NCBI GenBank assembly: GCA_947307225.1
Contig: CAMZIL010000002.1
Span: 1 to 64,000 of the forward strand
From: an uncultured Candidatus Saccharibacteria bacterium
GTDB taxonomy: Bacteria; Patescibacteriota; Saccharimonadia; Saccharimonadales; Saccharimonadaceae
DNA length: 64,000 nt
Reading direction: 5' to 3'
Shown piece after piece: positions 1 through 8,087 of this stretch (within the stretch, counting starts at the first letter, position 1; each line of letters opens with the position of its first letter). A program made the translations under genes and the position numbers. Below the pieces are notes generated by a model. It was not told the DNA's origin. It ran no database searches and saw only the letters and a list, made by a program, of their open reading frames with translations.

Positions 1-5
1 GGCAA

Positions 6-308
6 ATGTTAGACGTTTTCGTGACGAGTCGGGTGCGGCGGAAGATTATTGTAGTTTTTGCAAAATATCCGGATTTTAAGACGCACGTACGTGGCTTGTC
101 GAAGTTAATCAAAGAAGACCCAGGAAATATTCAGCGTGAATTGCGCAGGATGACGAAGGGCGGCTTCTTGGTTGCAACAAAGAAAGGCAATACCAGCATT
201 TACCAGACGAACAAGCAGTTCCCAATTCTTAAAGAGCTTCAGAGCATCGTGATTAAGAGTCAGCAGGCGGAAGACGCCAAAAAGACCCCAAATAAGATTA
301 TTGGATGA
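6..308 (+). CDS. Winged-helix DNA-binding protein
   Basis: A 100-residue protein. Residues 1-75 have the pattern of a small winged helix-turn-helix domain: a helix at 1-20, a recognition-helix region around the NIQRELRRM stretch (about 40-48), and a beta-wing with GFLVATKKGN at about 52-61. Such domains usually bind DNA as transcription regulators. The last 25 residues are charged and probably disordered. Its stop codon overlaps the recJ start (ATGA at 305-308), so the two genes are probably translationally coupled. The ATG lies five bases into the window, so an upstream operon partner cannot be excluded. The fold is fairly secure; the target is unknown. Confidence 0.75.
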   Translation: MLDVFVTSRVRRKIIVVFAKYPDFKTHVRGLSKLIKEDPGNIQRELRRMTKGGFLVATKKGNTSIYQTNKQFPILKELQSIVIKSQQAEDAKKTPNKIIG

Positions 309-1918
309 CGCGGATTTTTAAGCAGTTACTGGCCGACCGTGGGCTAGATGAATCTTTTTTGCACCCTCGTTACGAGAATCTTTTTGATCCGTTTTTGATG
401 CTTGAGGTACGCCAAGCGGTAGAGCGAATTAGGGCAGCGCGTGACAACGGGGAGAAAATCGTTATTTATGGCGATTACGACGCTGATGGCGTGACGGCGA
501 GTACGGTTTGTGAGAATGCGCTTCGAGATTATGGCTGTGAAGAGATAAAGATAATGCTGCCGGATCGGTTTGTCGATGGCTACGGTTTGAATGAGACGGC
601 AATTCCAGAGATAGTAAAGTATGGCGCTGACTTGGTTATTACTGTGGATTGCGGTAGCGGTTCTGGTGAGGTAATCGCTAGACTACGAAAACAGGGGATA
701 GATACGGTCGTTACGGATCACCACGAGATACCAAAAGTGCCGGAAAAGGCAGTAGCGGTCATTAATCCGAAACGCCGCGGTGAGAAATATGGCACGAATA
801 TGGCTGGTGTCGGCGTCGCTTTTACTTTGGCGCGGGCGCTAAATATGGATAAGAACGGCGGTGAATGTGATGGCCAGGAAAAGTGGCTGCTAGATATGGT
901 CGCGATTGGCACGATATGCGATTCGATGGTTTTGCGGGACGAGAACCGCATTATGGCATATTACGGCATGGTGGTGCTCGCAAAGACGAGGCGACGTGGC
1001 CTGCAAGAGCTGGCAAAAGTGACAAAATGCAAGCTTGACCAGATCTCGACGCATGCAATTGGGTTCCAGCTAGGCCCGAGAATAAATGCGGCGGGCAGGA
1101 TGAAGAGCGCGGATATCGCATTAGATTTGATGTTGACGGATTCGCGCGCAGAGGCTCTGCGTCTGGCGGGCGAGCTAGATGCGCTGAATAGCGAGCGTCG
1201 CGAGGCGCAAGAGAAGGCCGTTAAAGAGGTTGATGGCAGTTTTGGTGACGAGCCTGTGATTGTTGCGCACGGCAAATGGCATGAGGGGATAGTCGGGATT
1301 GTCGCTGGGCGGTTGTCGGAGATCTATCGACGACCGGCTTTCGCACTAACGCAGCTCAAGGACGGTACATATAAGGGGTCAGGACGTAGTTTTGGCGATT
1401 TCTCGTTGGCGAAAGCTTTGCAGAATTGTCCAGAGGGATTGCTTCTTTCTGGCGGTGGTCATGCGGGGGCTTGTGGTCTGAGCTTTACAAAAGACAAACT
1501 GAGTGATTTCAAAAAACAGATTACGGATTATTATCTCTCTTTGGGTTTGAAGGATCAGGAGCGCTATCTACGCGTAAAAAGCGACGTTATCCTAAGCGAC
1601 TTAAGTGAGCTGACGGTGGAGCTGTATGATGAAATTCAGCAGCTGGAGCCGTTTGGCGTAGGTAACGAGGAGCCGGTGTTTGAGTATACTGGGCGCGTGG
1701 CTGGAAAGCGGATACTCAAGGAAAAGCATTTGTCTATCGTGGTTTCTGATGGCGGGAAAGAGATAAAAATGATTAGTTTTTATAGTTCAGAAGAGCAAAT
1801 GGCGGTCGAAAATGGCGATATGGTGAGGGTTCAGTTTACGCTCTCAAAGAACGAGTGGGGCGGGAATGTGCGCGTCGAGGGCGAGATAATTTCTCTTGAA
1901 GTAATCGACAAGATATGA
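305..1918 (+). CDS. recJ: Single-stranded-DNA-specific 5'-3' exonuclease RecJ
   Basis: RecJ degrades single-stranded DNA from the 5' end in recombinational and mismatch repair. The 537-residue protein shows the DHH-family signatures: DYDADGVTAS (motif I, residues 58-67), DCGSGSGE, the name-giving TDHHEIP, and the DHHA1-region GGGHAGACG near residue 383. A C-terminal OB-fold segment follows, including EPFGVGNEEPVF. The metal-binding aspartates and histidines are present. It is at the short end for the family (commonly 550-580). It overlaps the preceding winged-helix gene by four bases and is followed 16 bases later by rpsU, which suggests one operon. Confidence 0.95.
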   Translation: MTRIFKQLLADRGLDESFLHPRYENLFDPFLMLEVRQAVERIRAARDNGEKIVIYGDYDADGVTASTVCENALRDYGCEEIKIMLPDRFVDGYGLNETAIPEIVKYGADLVITVDCGSGSGEVIARLRKQGIDTVVTDHHEIPKVPEKAVAVINPKRRGEKYGTNMAGVGVAFTLARALNMDKNGGECDGQEKWLLDMVAIGTICDSMVLRDENRIMAYYGMVVLAKTRRRGLQELAKVTKCKLDQISTHAIGFQLGPRINAAGRMKSADIALDLMLTDSRAEALRLAGELDALNSERREAQEKAVKEVDGSFGDEPVIVAHGKWHEGIVGIVAGRLSEIYRRPAFALTQLKDGTYKGSGRSFGDFSLAKALQNCPEGLLLSGGGHAGACGLSFTKDKLSDFKKQITDYYLSLGLKDQERYLRVKSDVILSDLSELTVELYDEIQQLEPFGVGNEEPVFEYTGRVAGKRILKEKHLSIVVSDGGKEIKMISFYSSEEQMAVENGDMVRVQFTLSKNEWGGNVRVEGEIISLEVIDKI

Positions 1919-1934
1919 TAAAATGGAGCGCAGT

Positions 1935-2153
1935 ATGGCAATCAAAGTAACTAGAAAAGACCAGAACGAAGCTAACGAAAACATTATTCGTCGCTTCAAT
2001 CGCAAGGTTCTTCAGAGTGGCGTGATGGCTACTGCGAAGGAGAGTCTTCGTTTCTCGAAGCCTATCTCCAAGCGTGAGCGTCGCCAAAAGGCGATTCTTC
2101 GCGACAAGCGCAAAGCCGAAAAAGCCGAACGCATGAAGTTAGGCCTTAAATAA
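1935..2153 (+). CDS. rpsU: Small ribosomal subunit protein bS21
   Basis: A 72-residue, very basic protein matching bS21, a small-subunit protein that helps mRNA engage the 30S subunit. Conserved features are the N-terminal AIKV strand, ENIIRRFNRKV (residues about 15-25) and the Arg/Lys-rich tail with KRERRQKAILRDKRKAEKAE. I chose the second ATG at 1935 because GGAG at 1925-1928 sits just upstream, whereas the ATG at 1923 would overlap that site. A strong terminator follows directly. Confidence 0.93.
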   Translation: MAIKVTRKDQNEANENIIRRFNRKVLQSGVMATAKESLRFSKPISKRERRQKAILRDKRKAEKAERMKLGLK

Positions 2154-2156
2154 AGA

Positions 2157-2183
2157 ATACCCCCTCTAAAGCGGGGTATTTTT
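2157..2183 (+). terminator. Rho-independent terminator after rpsU
   Basis: ATACCCC pairs with GGGGTAT around a short loop and is followed by a run of T. It closes the recJ-rpsU unit. Confidence 0.85.
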
Positions 2184-2207
2184 GAGGAAAATAAAAAGGA
2201 GAAAATC

Positions 2208-2750
2208 ATGATTATCTTATTCGGACCAGCAGGAAGCGGAAAAAGCATCCAGGGGCAGCGTTTGGCTGAAAAATATGGCTGGCGTTGGCTATCGGTTGGT
2301 CAGCTCTTGCGCAACCAAAAGAACCCATCGCTAGATGAAACGATGAAAGAGGGTGCGCTCGTTGACGATAATTTTGTTGTTAATATGATGCACGATGCGA
2401 TTAAGGATGCAGAGTATGCGGGCCAAAATGCGGTTCTCGATGGTTATCCGCGTAATGACTGGCAGGCAGAGTGGATCGTTGAACATGGTGATCTGAAAAA
2501 CGTAGATGGTGCAATTATTTTGAACGTGCCAAAGGACGAATTGTGGCGCCGTTTGGAAGCACGCGGCCGTGCTGACGATCAGAAGGATGCGATTGAGAAA
2601 CGTTGGAGCATTTTTGAACAAACAATTTCTGCGATGCGCGAGATCCTCGGTAAAGAAAATTTGAAAATTACAGAGATTGACGGTGTTGGCGAAATTGAAC
2701 AAATTGCAGAGCGAATCGAGGACGTTCTTCGCGGCTGGGGTGTAATATAA
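2208..2750 (+). CDS. adk: Adenylate kinase family nucleotide kinase
   Basis: A P-loop nucleoside-monophosphate kinase that would interconvert AMP, ATP and ADP. The Walker A sequence GPAGSGKS is at residues 6-13 and DGYPRN near residue 81 matches the DGFPRT motif of Adk. At 180 residues it has the short LID (around GRADDQ), like the short-form kinases, and lacks the zinc-binding LID of many bacterial enzymes. The ribosome-binding site is AAAAGGAG before the ATG at 2208. Methionine aminopeptidase follows four bases after the stop, as in the classical adk-map pair. A related NMP kinase specificity (UMP/CMP) is possible. Confidence 0.85.
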   Translation: MIILFGPAGSGKSIQGQRLAEKYGWRWLSVGQLLRNQKNPSLDETMKEGALVDDNFVVNMMHDAIKDAEYAGQNAVLDGYPRNDWQAEWIVEHGDLKNVDGAIILNVPKDELWRRLEARGRADDQKDAIEKRWSIFEQTISAMREILGKENLKITEIDGVGEIEQIAERIEDVLRGWGVI

Positions 2751-2754
2751 ATAT

Positions 2755-3498
2755 ATGGATGATAAAAAAGTTTCTGCAATGCGCGCTGGCGGCAAGATTA
2801 TGGCCCAGCTTTTTGCAGAGTTGAAAGATTATACCCAGGTCGGTATGACCGGCAAGCAGATCGATAAATGGGTCGAGAAGCAGATTTTGAGCGCTGGGGC
2901 CGGTGTGGCCTATTATGAACCAGAGGTAGATTTTCCGGGTTCTATCTGTATTTCGGTTAACGATGAGTTGATTCACGGTATTCCGAAAGATATTCCGCTC
3001 GAAGAGGGCGATAAGGTGAGTTATGATCTCGTGATCAAGTATCGGGGCTACTATGTCGACTCTGCCTTTACGATGATTCTCGGTAAGCCGACGGCGGCAC
3101 AAAAGCACCTCTTGAGCTTCACCGAATCTTCGCTTTACGAAGGCATCGAACAGGTACGCGACGGCGCAAAGCTCGGCGATATCGGCGCAGCAGTTCAGAA
3201 AGTGCTAGAAAAGGGAAAGCTAGGTGTAATTCGCAACTATGTTGGTCATGGCATCGGCAAATCAATGCATATGCCACCAGAGGTGCCAAACTATGGCAAG
3301 AAGGGACAGGGCTTAGTGCTCCATACTGGCGATACGATTTGTATTGAGCCAATGTCTAGTCTTGGTAAGCCGGACACGGTGGTGGTTGAGGATGACGATG
3401 GATGGACTGTTTGCCTTCGCGACGGCTCGCTTGGCGCGCATTTCGAACACACTGTTTTAGTGACCGACGACGGATACGAAATTTTGACACAAGCATAA
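2755..3498 (+). CDS. map: Methionine aminopeptidase, type I
   Basis: Removes the initiator methionine from nascent proteins. The 247-residue protein is a pita-bread fold metallopeptidase whose five metal ligands can be placed: Asp in the YRGYYVDSAFT region, a second Asp shortly before it, His in NYVGHGIGKSMH, Glu in TICIEPM and Glu in GAHFEHTVLV. It follows adk by four bases with no clear Shine-Dalgarno sequence, so it is probably coupled to it. No zinc-finger N-terminal extension is present. Confidence 0.95.
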   Translation: MDDKKVSAMRAGGKIMAQLFAELKDYTQVGMTGKQIDKWVEKQILSAGAGVAYYEPEVDFPGSICISVNDELIHGIPKDIPLEEGDKVSYDLVIKYRGYYVDSAFTMILGKPTAAQKHLLSFTESSLYEGIEQVRDGAKLGDIGAAVQKVLEKGKLGVIRNYVGHGIGKSMHMPPEVPNYGKKGQGLVLHTGDTICIEPMSSLGKPDTVVVEDDDGWTVCLRDGSLGAHFEHTVLVTDDGYEILTQA

Positions 3499-3514
3499 GC
3501 TTATATGCTACAAT
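3484..3514 (+). promoter_or_regulatory. ftsA promoter, leaderless type
   Basis: TTGACA (3484-3489) and extended -10 TATGC-TACAAT (3509-3514). Only six bases separate the -10 from the ftsA ATG, placing the start of transcription at the start codon. There is no Shine-Dalgarno sequence. The -35 lies inside the end of map. Confidence 0.65.
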
Positions 3515-3520
3515 AAACTT

Positions 3521-4756
3521 ATGGAAGAAAAAGCGCGTTTTGCGGTGGGAATTGACGTCGGCACTAATTTTGTGCGGACGGTTTTAGGTACTGTTAAAGG
3601 CGAGGAAGTCTCTGTTATCGGATATGGCGAAGTGCCAACCGAGGGGATGCGTCGCGGTGTAGTAAAGGAACTTGTTCCGCCTGCAAAGGCGATAGACGAG
3701 TGTCTTGCCAAGGTAGAGGGCATGAGCGGCGTAAAAGTCGATCGTGCGAACGTTGGCATTAACGGTGCTCATATTGGCAGCGTAAAGATTGATGGCATGA
3801 TTGCTGTCGGTGTTGCCGAGCATGAGATCAACGAAGATGATATTGTCCGTATTGCTGATACGGCGATTGCTGGCAAGGTTCCAGCAAATCGCGAGACTTT
3901 AGCGCTTGTCCCGTATGAATATATTCTTGATGGCCAGGGCGGCATTAGAGAGCCGCTTGGTATGCATGGTGCTCGTCTAGAGCTTCGTGCTAATGTTGTT
4001 TCTGCATTAACTCCAGATTGTGAAAACCTACGTAAGGTATGCGAGAGCGCAGCAATTGAGCCGCACGGTCCATTTGAGCCAGGCGTAGTTGCCGCAGCCC
4101 GCGCCGTTACGAACAGCTCTCAGCGTGAGAATGGTGTCGGTGTCGTCGATATGGGCGGTGCAACGACCAGCCTTGCTATCTTTGATGAAGGCGAGTTGCA
4201 GTTTGTCGGCGTTATTCCAATTGGTAGTAATGACGTCACGAAGGATCTTGCTACGGTACTTGCTACGATTCCCGATGTTGCAGAGGAAATCAAGGTACGC
4301 TTCGTATCGGCCGTAAAGGGTGAGACTGATAGGGATATCGTTGTAAAACGTGGCCGGGAAGAATTCCGCTTTAAGCGTAAAGATGTTGAAGATGTAGTTG
4401 AGGCTCGTCTAGAAGAAATCTTTGAGGGCATCCGCAAGATGCTTACTGCGGCTGGCTATGATCGTCGTCTCCCGGAAGGCTTAGTTCTTTGTGGCGGTGG
4501 CGCAAAGCTTCGCAACATCGATATGTTCGCACGCAAACAGGTTGAGCTCGCGGCTCGTATCGCGAAGCCGAGCGGCATTATTGGCGTGAGTGAAGATATT
4601 TTGAAACCCGAGTACGCAACTGCAATTGGTCTGATGCTTGGCGATAATGAACGTGCAAGTATTGATAGTTTTGATGGTAATAACAAGGCCAAAAAGAAGC
4701 AGAAAAAGCCAAAAGAAGGCAGTCTCTTCTCTAGAATCGCAAAGTTGTTCAAATAA
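3521..4756 (+). CDS. ftsA: Cell division protein FtsA
   Basis: Actin-like ATPase that tethers FtsZ filaments to the membrane. The 411-residue protein has the phosphate-1 motif GIDVGTNFVRT (residues 10-20), an FtsA-specific 1C subdomain (VGVAEHEINEDDIVRI, about 93-108), phosphate-2 VVDMGGATTSLAIF (near 208) and the adenosine motif LCGGGAKLRN (near 325). It ends in an amphipathic helix, LFSRIAKLFK, the expected membrane-targeting sequence. The -10 box stands six bases before the ATG, so the message appears leaderless. ftsZ follows after an 79-base gap. Confidence 0.95.
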   Translation: MEEKARFAVGIDVGTNFVRTVLGTVKGEEVSVIGYGEVPTEGMRRGVVKELVPPAKAIDECLAKVEGMSGVKVDRANVGINGAHIGSVKIDGMIAVGVAEHEINEDDIVRIADTAIAGKVPANRETLALVPYEYILDGQGGIREPLGMHGARLELRANVVSALTPDCENLRKVCESAAIEPHGPFEPGVVAAARAVTNSSQRENGVGVVDMGGATTSLAIFDEGELQFVGVIPIGSNDVTKDLATVLATIPDVAEEIKVRFVSAVKGETDRDIVVKRGREEFRFKRKDVEDVVEARLEEIFEGIRKMLTAAGYDRRLPEGLVLCGGGAKLRNIDMFARKQVELAARIAKPSGIIGVSEDILKPEYATAIGLMLGDNERASIDSFDGNNKAKKKQKKPKEGSLFSRIAKLFK

Positions 4757-4769
4757 TTTGTGCGAAAAC

Positions 4770-4799
4770 TAGACAAATAGAAAATACAGGTGTTATTAT
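4770..4799 (+). promoter_or_regulatory. Possible ftsZ promoter
   Basis: TAGACA (4770-4775) and TATTAT (4794-4799) with an 18-base spacer upstream of ftsZ. The resulting leader would contain GGAGGAG. Moderate match only. Confidence 0.4.
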
Positions 4800-4835
4800 C
4801 TAAGTAAGTATTTTTGAAACGTGGAGGAGAAAAAC

Positions 4836-6074
4836 ATGCCCGAAGTAAAACCGAGCGAGGTGGAGAGTACAGCTAGCATTAAAGTTATTGGCGTTGGTGG
4901 CGCTGGCGGCTCTGCCGTAAATCGCATGCGCGAGGCAGGTCTTAATGGCGTCGAGTTCGTTGCGATGAACACCGATGCTCAGGCTTTGCATAATTCTAAA
5001 GCAGATATCAAGGTCCACCTTGGCCATGATACGACTAACGGTCTTGGTGCCGGTGCCGATCCTACGGTCGGTGAGCGCGCAGCCGATGAGAGCCGTGAAG
5101 AAATTAAGAACGCTTTGGCTGGTGCCGATATGGCATTTGTTACTTTGGGTGCTGGTGGCGGTACCGGTTCTGGTGCTGGCTACATTGTTGCCGAAGAGGC
5201 TCGCAAGCTAGATATTCTTACAGTTGGCGTTGTTACGAAGCCATTCTCCTTTGAAGGTCAAAAGCGCAAGGCTAATGCCGATTGGGGTATTGAGCGCCTA
5301 GCTCGCAATGTTGACGCTTTGATTACTATTCCAAACGATCGTCTTCTCCAAACTATTGATCAGCGTACTCCTATTCTCGAGGCATTCAAGATTGCCGACG
5401 ATGTTCTTCGCCAGGGCGTTCAGGGCATTTCCGAGCTTATTACCGAGCATGGTTTGGTCAACTTGGACTTTGCCGATGTTCGCACCATTATGAAGGATGC
5501 CGGTTCGGCTCTCATGGGCATTGGTCGTGCATCTGGCGAAAACCGTGCAACGATTGCTGCTCAGCAGGCGATTGAATCTCCACTCATCGAGGTTTCTATC
5601 GACGGTGCCCGTGGCGTATTGCTCTCGGTTATCGGTGGCTACGATCTCTCTATGTCTGAAATCAACGAAGCTGCAGAGCTTGTTACGGCAAGCATCAGCC
5701 CAGACGCAAACATCATCTGGGGTGCAGCTATCCGCCCAGAGCTCGAAGACGAGGTTATTGTTACGGTTGTCGCAACTGGTTTCGATTCGCAGTATTATAG
5801 CGACGATCCACGCGCACAGCAGGACGTTTATGTTAGCGATCTAAACAGCAGCATCTCCGAGCCAATCGCTCCAGCTCAGACTGTAAGCGATCCAGTTCAG
5901 ACGATGCCAGCAGAGGAACCAAGTGCTCAGCCAATTCAGCCAGAAACTCAGGCCTCGGCAGTTTTCACAAATAATGATAATGTAAATATGTGGGATCAGA
6001 TTCGCAACGATAGCGATGATGACGACAGCGATATTCCAGCAATTTTGAGGCGCCGCAAAAAGAATAAAGATTAG
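4836..6074 (+). CDS. ftsZ: Cell division protein FtsZ
   Basis: Tubulin-like GTPase that forms the division ring. The nucleotide-binding signature GGGTGSG is present (near residue 106), as are [13 protein letters not shown] at the N-terminus and the T7-loop segment [11 protein letters not shown] that supplies catalytic Asp. A Pro/Gln/Ala-rich linker (about 325-390) leads to the conserved C-terminal peptide DIPAILRRR that binds FtsA and other partners. The start is the ATG at 4836, because the strong GGAGGAG lies at 4823-4829, overlapping the possible upstream GTG. nrdR follows nine bases after the stop. Confidence 0.97.
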   Translation: MPEVKPSEVESTASIKVIGVGGAGGSAVNRMREAGLNGVEFVAMNTDAQALHNSKADIKVHLGHDTTNGLGAGADPTVGERAADESREEIKNALAGADMAFVTLGAGGGTGSGAGYIVAEEARKLDILTVGVVTKPFSFEGQKRKANADWGIERLARNVDALITIPNDRLLQTIDQRTPILEAFKIADDVLRQGVQGISELITEHGLVNLDFADVRTIMKDAGSALMGIGRASGENRATIAAQQAIESPLIEVSIDGARGVLLSVIGGYDLSMSEINEAAELVTASISPDANIIWGAAIRPELEDEVIVTVVATGFDSQYYSDDPRAQQDVYVSDLNSSISEPIAPAQTVSDPVQTMPAEEPSAQPIQPETQASAVFTNNDNVNMWDQIRNDSDDDDSDIPAILRRRKKNKD

Positions 6075-6083
6075 GAGAGCGAA

Positions 6084-6557
6084 ATGAGCCATCTAAAAAT
6101 TGGCGAAAGCAAAGTGATCGAGAGTCGTGAATCGCAAGACGGCACGATGATTCGAAGGCGACGTGTGTCGCTAGATGGCAAACATCGTTTTACTACTTAC
6201 GAGCGCATTGAGCGCCCAGGTATGCTTGTGCGCAAGCGTTCTGGAGCGCGCGAAGCCTTTGACCGCGACAAACTTATGCGCGCAGTGCGTAATTCCGTTG
6301 GAAAGTACTTCAATAGTGATCTAGATGTGCAGACTGTGGTCGATTCCGTTGAGGAACGTATCTATGATGTTGGCAAAGATGAAGTCCCGTCGAGCCTGAT
6401 TGGCGAGACAATTTTGGAGGTTCTGGCAGATACGAACGAAATGGCCTACGTGCGTTTCGCGAGTGTCTTTAAAGAATTCAAATCGTTAGACGATTTGGAG
6501 CGCAGTATCAAAGAGCAGCGCGAACGAATGAAAAATAAAGCAGCAAAGAAGGAGTAA
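6084..6557 (+). CDS. nrdR: NrdR-like regulator lacking the zinc-ribbon cysteines
   Basis: NrdR represses ribonucleotide reductase genes; it has an N-terminal zinc ribbon that binds DNA and an ATP-cone that senses dATP/ATP. Here the order is preserved: VIESRESQDGTMIRRRR and RFTTYERIERP match the linker of NrdR, and residues about 49-140 form the ATP-cone (LVRKRSGAREAFDRDKL onwards). All four zinc-ligand cysteines are gone: the N-terminus reads MSHLKIGE where MxCPxC is expected, and RVSLDGKHRF replaces the second CxxC. The 157-residue length is normal. Shine-Dalgarno GGAGAG precedes the ATG. DNA binding, if kept, must be zinc-independent. Confidence 0.88.
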   Translation: MSHLKIGESKVIESRESQDGTMIRRRRVSLDGKHRFTTYERIERPGMLVRKRSGAREAFDRDKLMRAVRNSVGKYFNSDLDVQTVVDSVEERIYDVGKDEVPSSLIGETILEVLADTNEMAYVRFASVFKEFKSLDDLERSIKEQRERMKNKAAKKE

Positions 6558-6561
6558 ATCT

Positions 6562-6834
6562 ATGCGGGTGGTAATTATTTGGCGCGACGATACGGATTAT
6601 TCGCGTACGGTAACAGAGTGGCTAAGGGATTTTGAGCATCGTACTGGCAAGCAGCCGGAGAGCTATAGCCCAGATAGCCCAGAGGGCGAGAGTATCTGCC
6701 GTACTTATGACGTAGTAGAGTATCCGACGATTTTGGCTTTTGATGACGAGGGGAAGCTTCTCCAGGAATGGCGCGGTATGAACCCGAGCTTGCCTCGTAT
6801 TGATGACGTAAACTATTACATGATGGACCGTTAA
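6562..6834 (+). CDS. Small thioredoxin-fold protein without CxxC
   Basis: A 90-residue protein whose second half has thioredoxin-like features: VVEYPTILAFDDEGKLLQEWRG (residues about 50-71) resembles the cis-proline loop and following strands. The first strand VVIIWRDD is followed by DYSRTV where thioredoxins carry CxxC, so no redox centre is visible; one Cys remains at ESICRTYD. It starts four bases after nrdR with GGAG nearby and is followed by the ATP-grasp gene 13 bases on, so all three are likely co-transcribed. Function unknown; a binding rather than redox role is inferred. Confidence 0.75.
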   Translation: MRVVIIWRDDTDYSRTVTEWLRDFEHRTGKQPESYSPDSPEGESICRTYDVVEYPTILAFDDEGKLLQEWRGMNPSLPRIDDVNYYMMDR

Positions 6835-6847
6835 GGTAAGGAGAAAA

Positions 6848-7816
6848 ATGCAGGATTTTTTTGCAATTCCAGATGATGACTTGAGGTGGAGTGCGCGTTA
6901 TCTGCGCAAGGAGCTTCGGCGCCGCGGTTGGACGGAGGGGAAATACCTTCGCAGTAAGGCGATTGGCATTATTTTTGCGAAGCGCCCAGATGGTAAAGAG
7001 GTGCGTTTCTGCTCCTGTTTTCCATATGAGACGACCGTGATCGCAAGTAGGATTGCTGATGATAAGATCCTGTCATATGAAGTACTAAAGAGCGCTGGCG
7101 TAGACCAGCCAGAGACGGTTTTGCTTTCGGACGATGAAGCCGAAATGCGCCAGCAGATCTCAGAATTCTTGGCAAAGTATCCAAAGATTGTTATTAAGCC
7201 AGTAGACGGTGCGCATGGCTGGGGTGTCGTTACTGGCGTTACGGATATTGAAGAGGCAGTTGCAGCAGCAAAGGCTTGCAATGAGCTCGAAGGCCATAAT
7301 GCTATGATGCAGGAACAATTGCCGGACGGCCAAAAGGAAGTTCGCACAATCTGTATCGATGGCAAGTTTGTGGCGGCATATGAACGCATCCCGGCAGCAG
7401 TGACCGGTGACGGCGTGCATAGTGTTATGGAGCTAATCGATATCGAGAACGAAACGATTAGGGAAGCAGCCTATCATGTCGGCTTGCCGCGTATTGATGT
7501 CGAAGCGGCTCACCGTTATTTGAAAGAAATCAATTTTGACAATAGTGTTATCCCGGCAGCTGGCGAGAAAGTCCGCGTGATGGGCATTTGTAATGTTGGC
7601 ATGGGTGGCACTGTAAAGGAAGTTGAGCTGAGCCCGGAGAAAATCGAGCTTTCCGAGCGCATTGCGAAGGTTACGGATTTGCCGGTTTTGGGCGTCGATT
7701 TTCTTGGCGACAAAGTCATTGAAATCAATGCAGGACCGGCACTATATTGGCCAACTGGCGACGGCAATGAAGACAAATGTGTCAAAGTCTATGCCGACTA
7801 TTTGGACAGCCATTAA
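6848..7816 (+). CDS. ATP-grasp ligase family protein
   Basis: A 322-residue ATP-grasp enzyme, a family that joins a carboxylate to an amine or similar group through an acyl-phosphate. ATP-binding lysines fall in KIVIKPVDGAHGWGV (near residue 115), and the magnesium-binding end motif is EINAGPALYWP (near 298). The segment VRVMGICNVGMGGTVKEV resembles the corresponding region of cyanophycin synthetase and bifunctional glutathione synthetase. The substrate cannot be read from sequence. AAGGAG precedes the ATG at 6848. Confidence 0.8.
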   Translation: MQDFFAIPDDDLRWSARYLRKELRRRGWTEGKYLRSKAIGIIFAKRPDGKEVRFCSCFPYETTVIASRIADDKILSYEVLKSAGVDQPETVLLSDDEAEMRQQISEFLAKYPKIVIKPVDGAHGWGVVTGVTDIEEAVAAAKACNELEGHNAMMQEQLPDGQKEVRTICIDGKFVAAYERIPAAVTGDGVHSVMELIDIENETIREAAYHVGLPRIDVEAAHRYLKEINFDNSVIPAAGEKVRVMGICNVGMGGTVKEVELSPEKIELSERIAKVTDLPVLGVDFLGDKVIEINAGPALYWPTGDGNEDKCVKVYADYLDSH

Positions 7817-7839
7817 TTTTTGCATGTAAATGATTATGT

Positions 7840-7869
7840 TTGTTGCACATTGAATAAATGTGATATAAT
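7840..7869 (+). promoter_or_regulatory. Promoter of the ileS leader
   Basis: Extended -10 TGA-TATAAT (TATAAT at 7864-7869) with TTGTTG at 7840-7845, spacer 18. It lies just upstream of the T-box leader. Confidence 0.65.
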
Positions 7870-7875
7870 TTTTGC

Positions 7876-8062
7876 ATAAAGCGTTTGAGCAGCTATCAAC
7901 TGCGAGCTGGTGGAAGAAAGACGTGTCTTAAAACTGCGAGTAGACAGGTCTAGTAGAACCATTCGTGAATCCGCGTGAGAGATGAACTGAGTGCCGAATT
8001 ATACAATTCGGAAATTGGATGGTACCGCTCCAAGGAGTTCCAATGAAAATTGGAATTTTTTT
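7876..8062 (+). promoter_or_regulatory. T-box riboswitch (isoleucine) controlling ileS
   Basis: The leader carries the T-box sequence TGGTACCGC at 8020-8028, which pairs with the acceptor end of uncharged tRNA. A candidate specifier codon ATC (Ile) is at 7895-7897, followed by GCGAGCTGG and GGTGGAAG, typical of stem I. Two exclusive structures are visible: an antiterminator, ATTGGA (8014-8019) with TCCAAT (8039-8044), and a terminator, TTCCAAT (8038-8044) with ATTGGAA (8049-8055) plus a seven-T run. The same strand (8039-8044) is shared by both, so uncharged tRNA-Ile should favour read-through into ileS. Confidence 0.9.
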
Positions 8063-8087
8063 GTTCAATAAGAAAGGAGAAGTGGGC

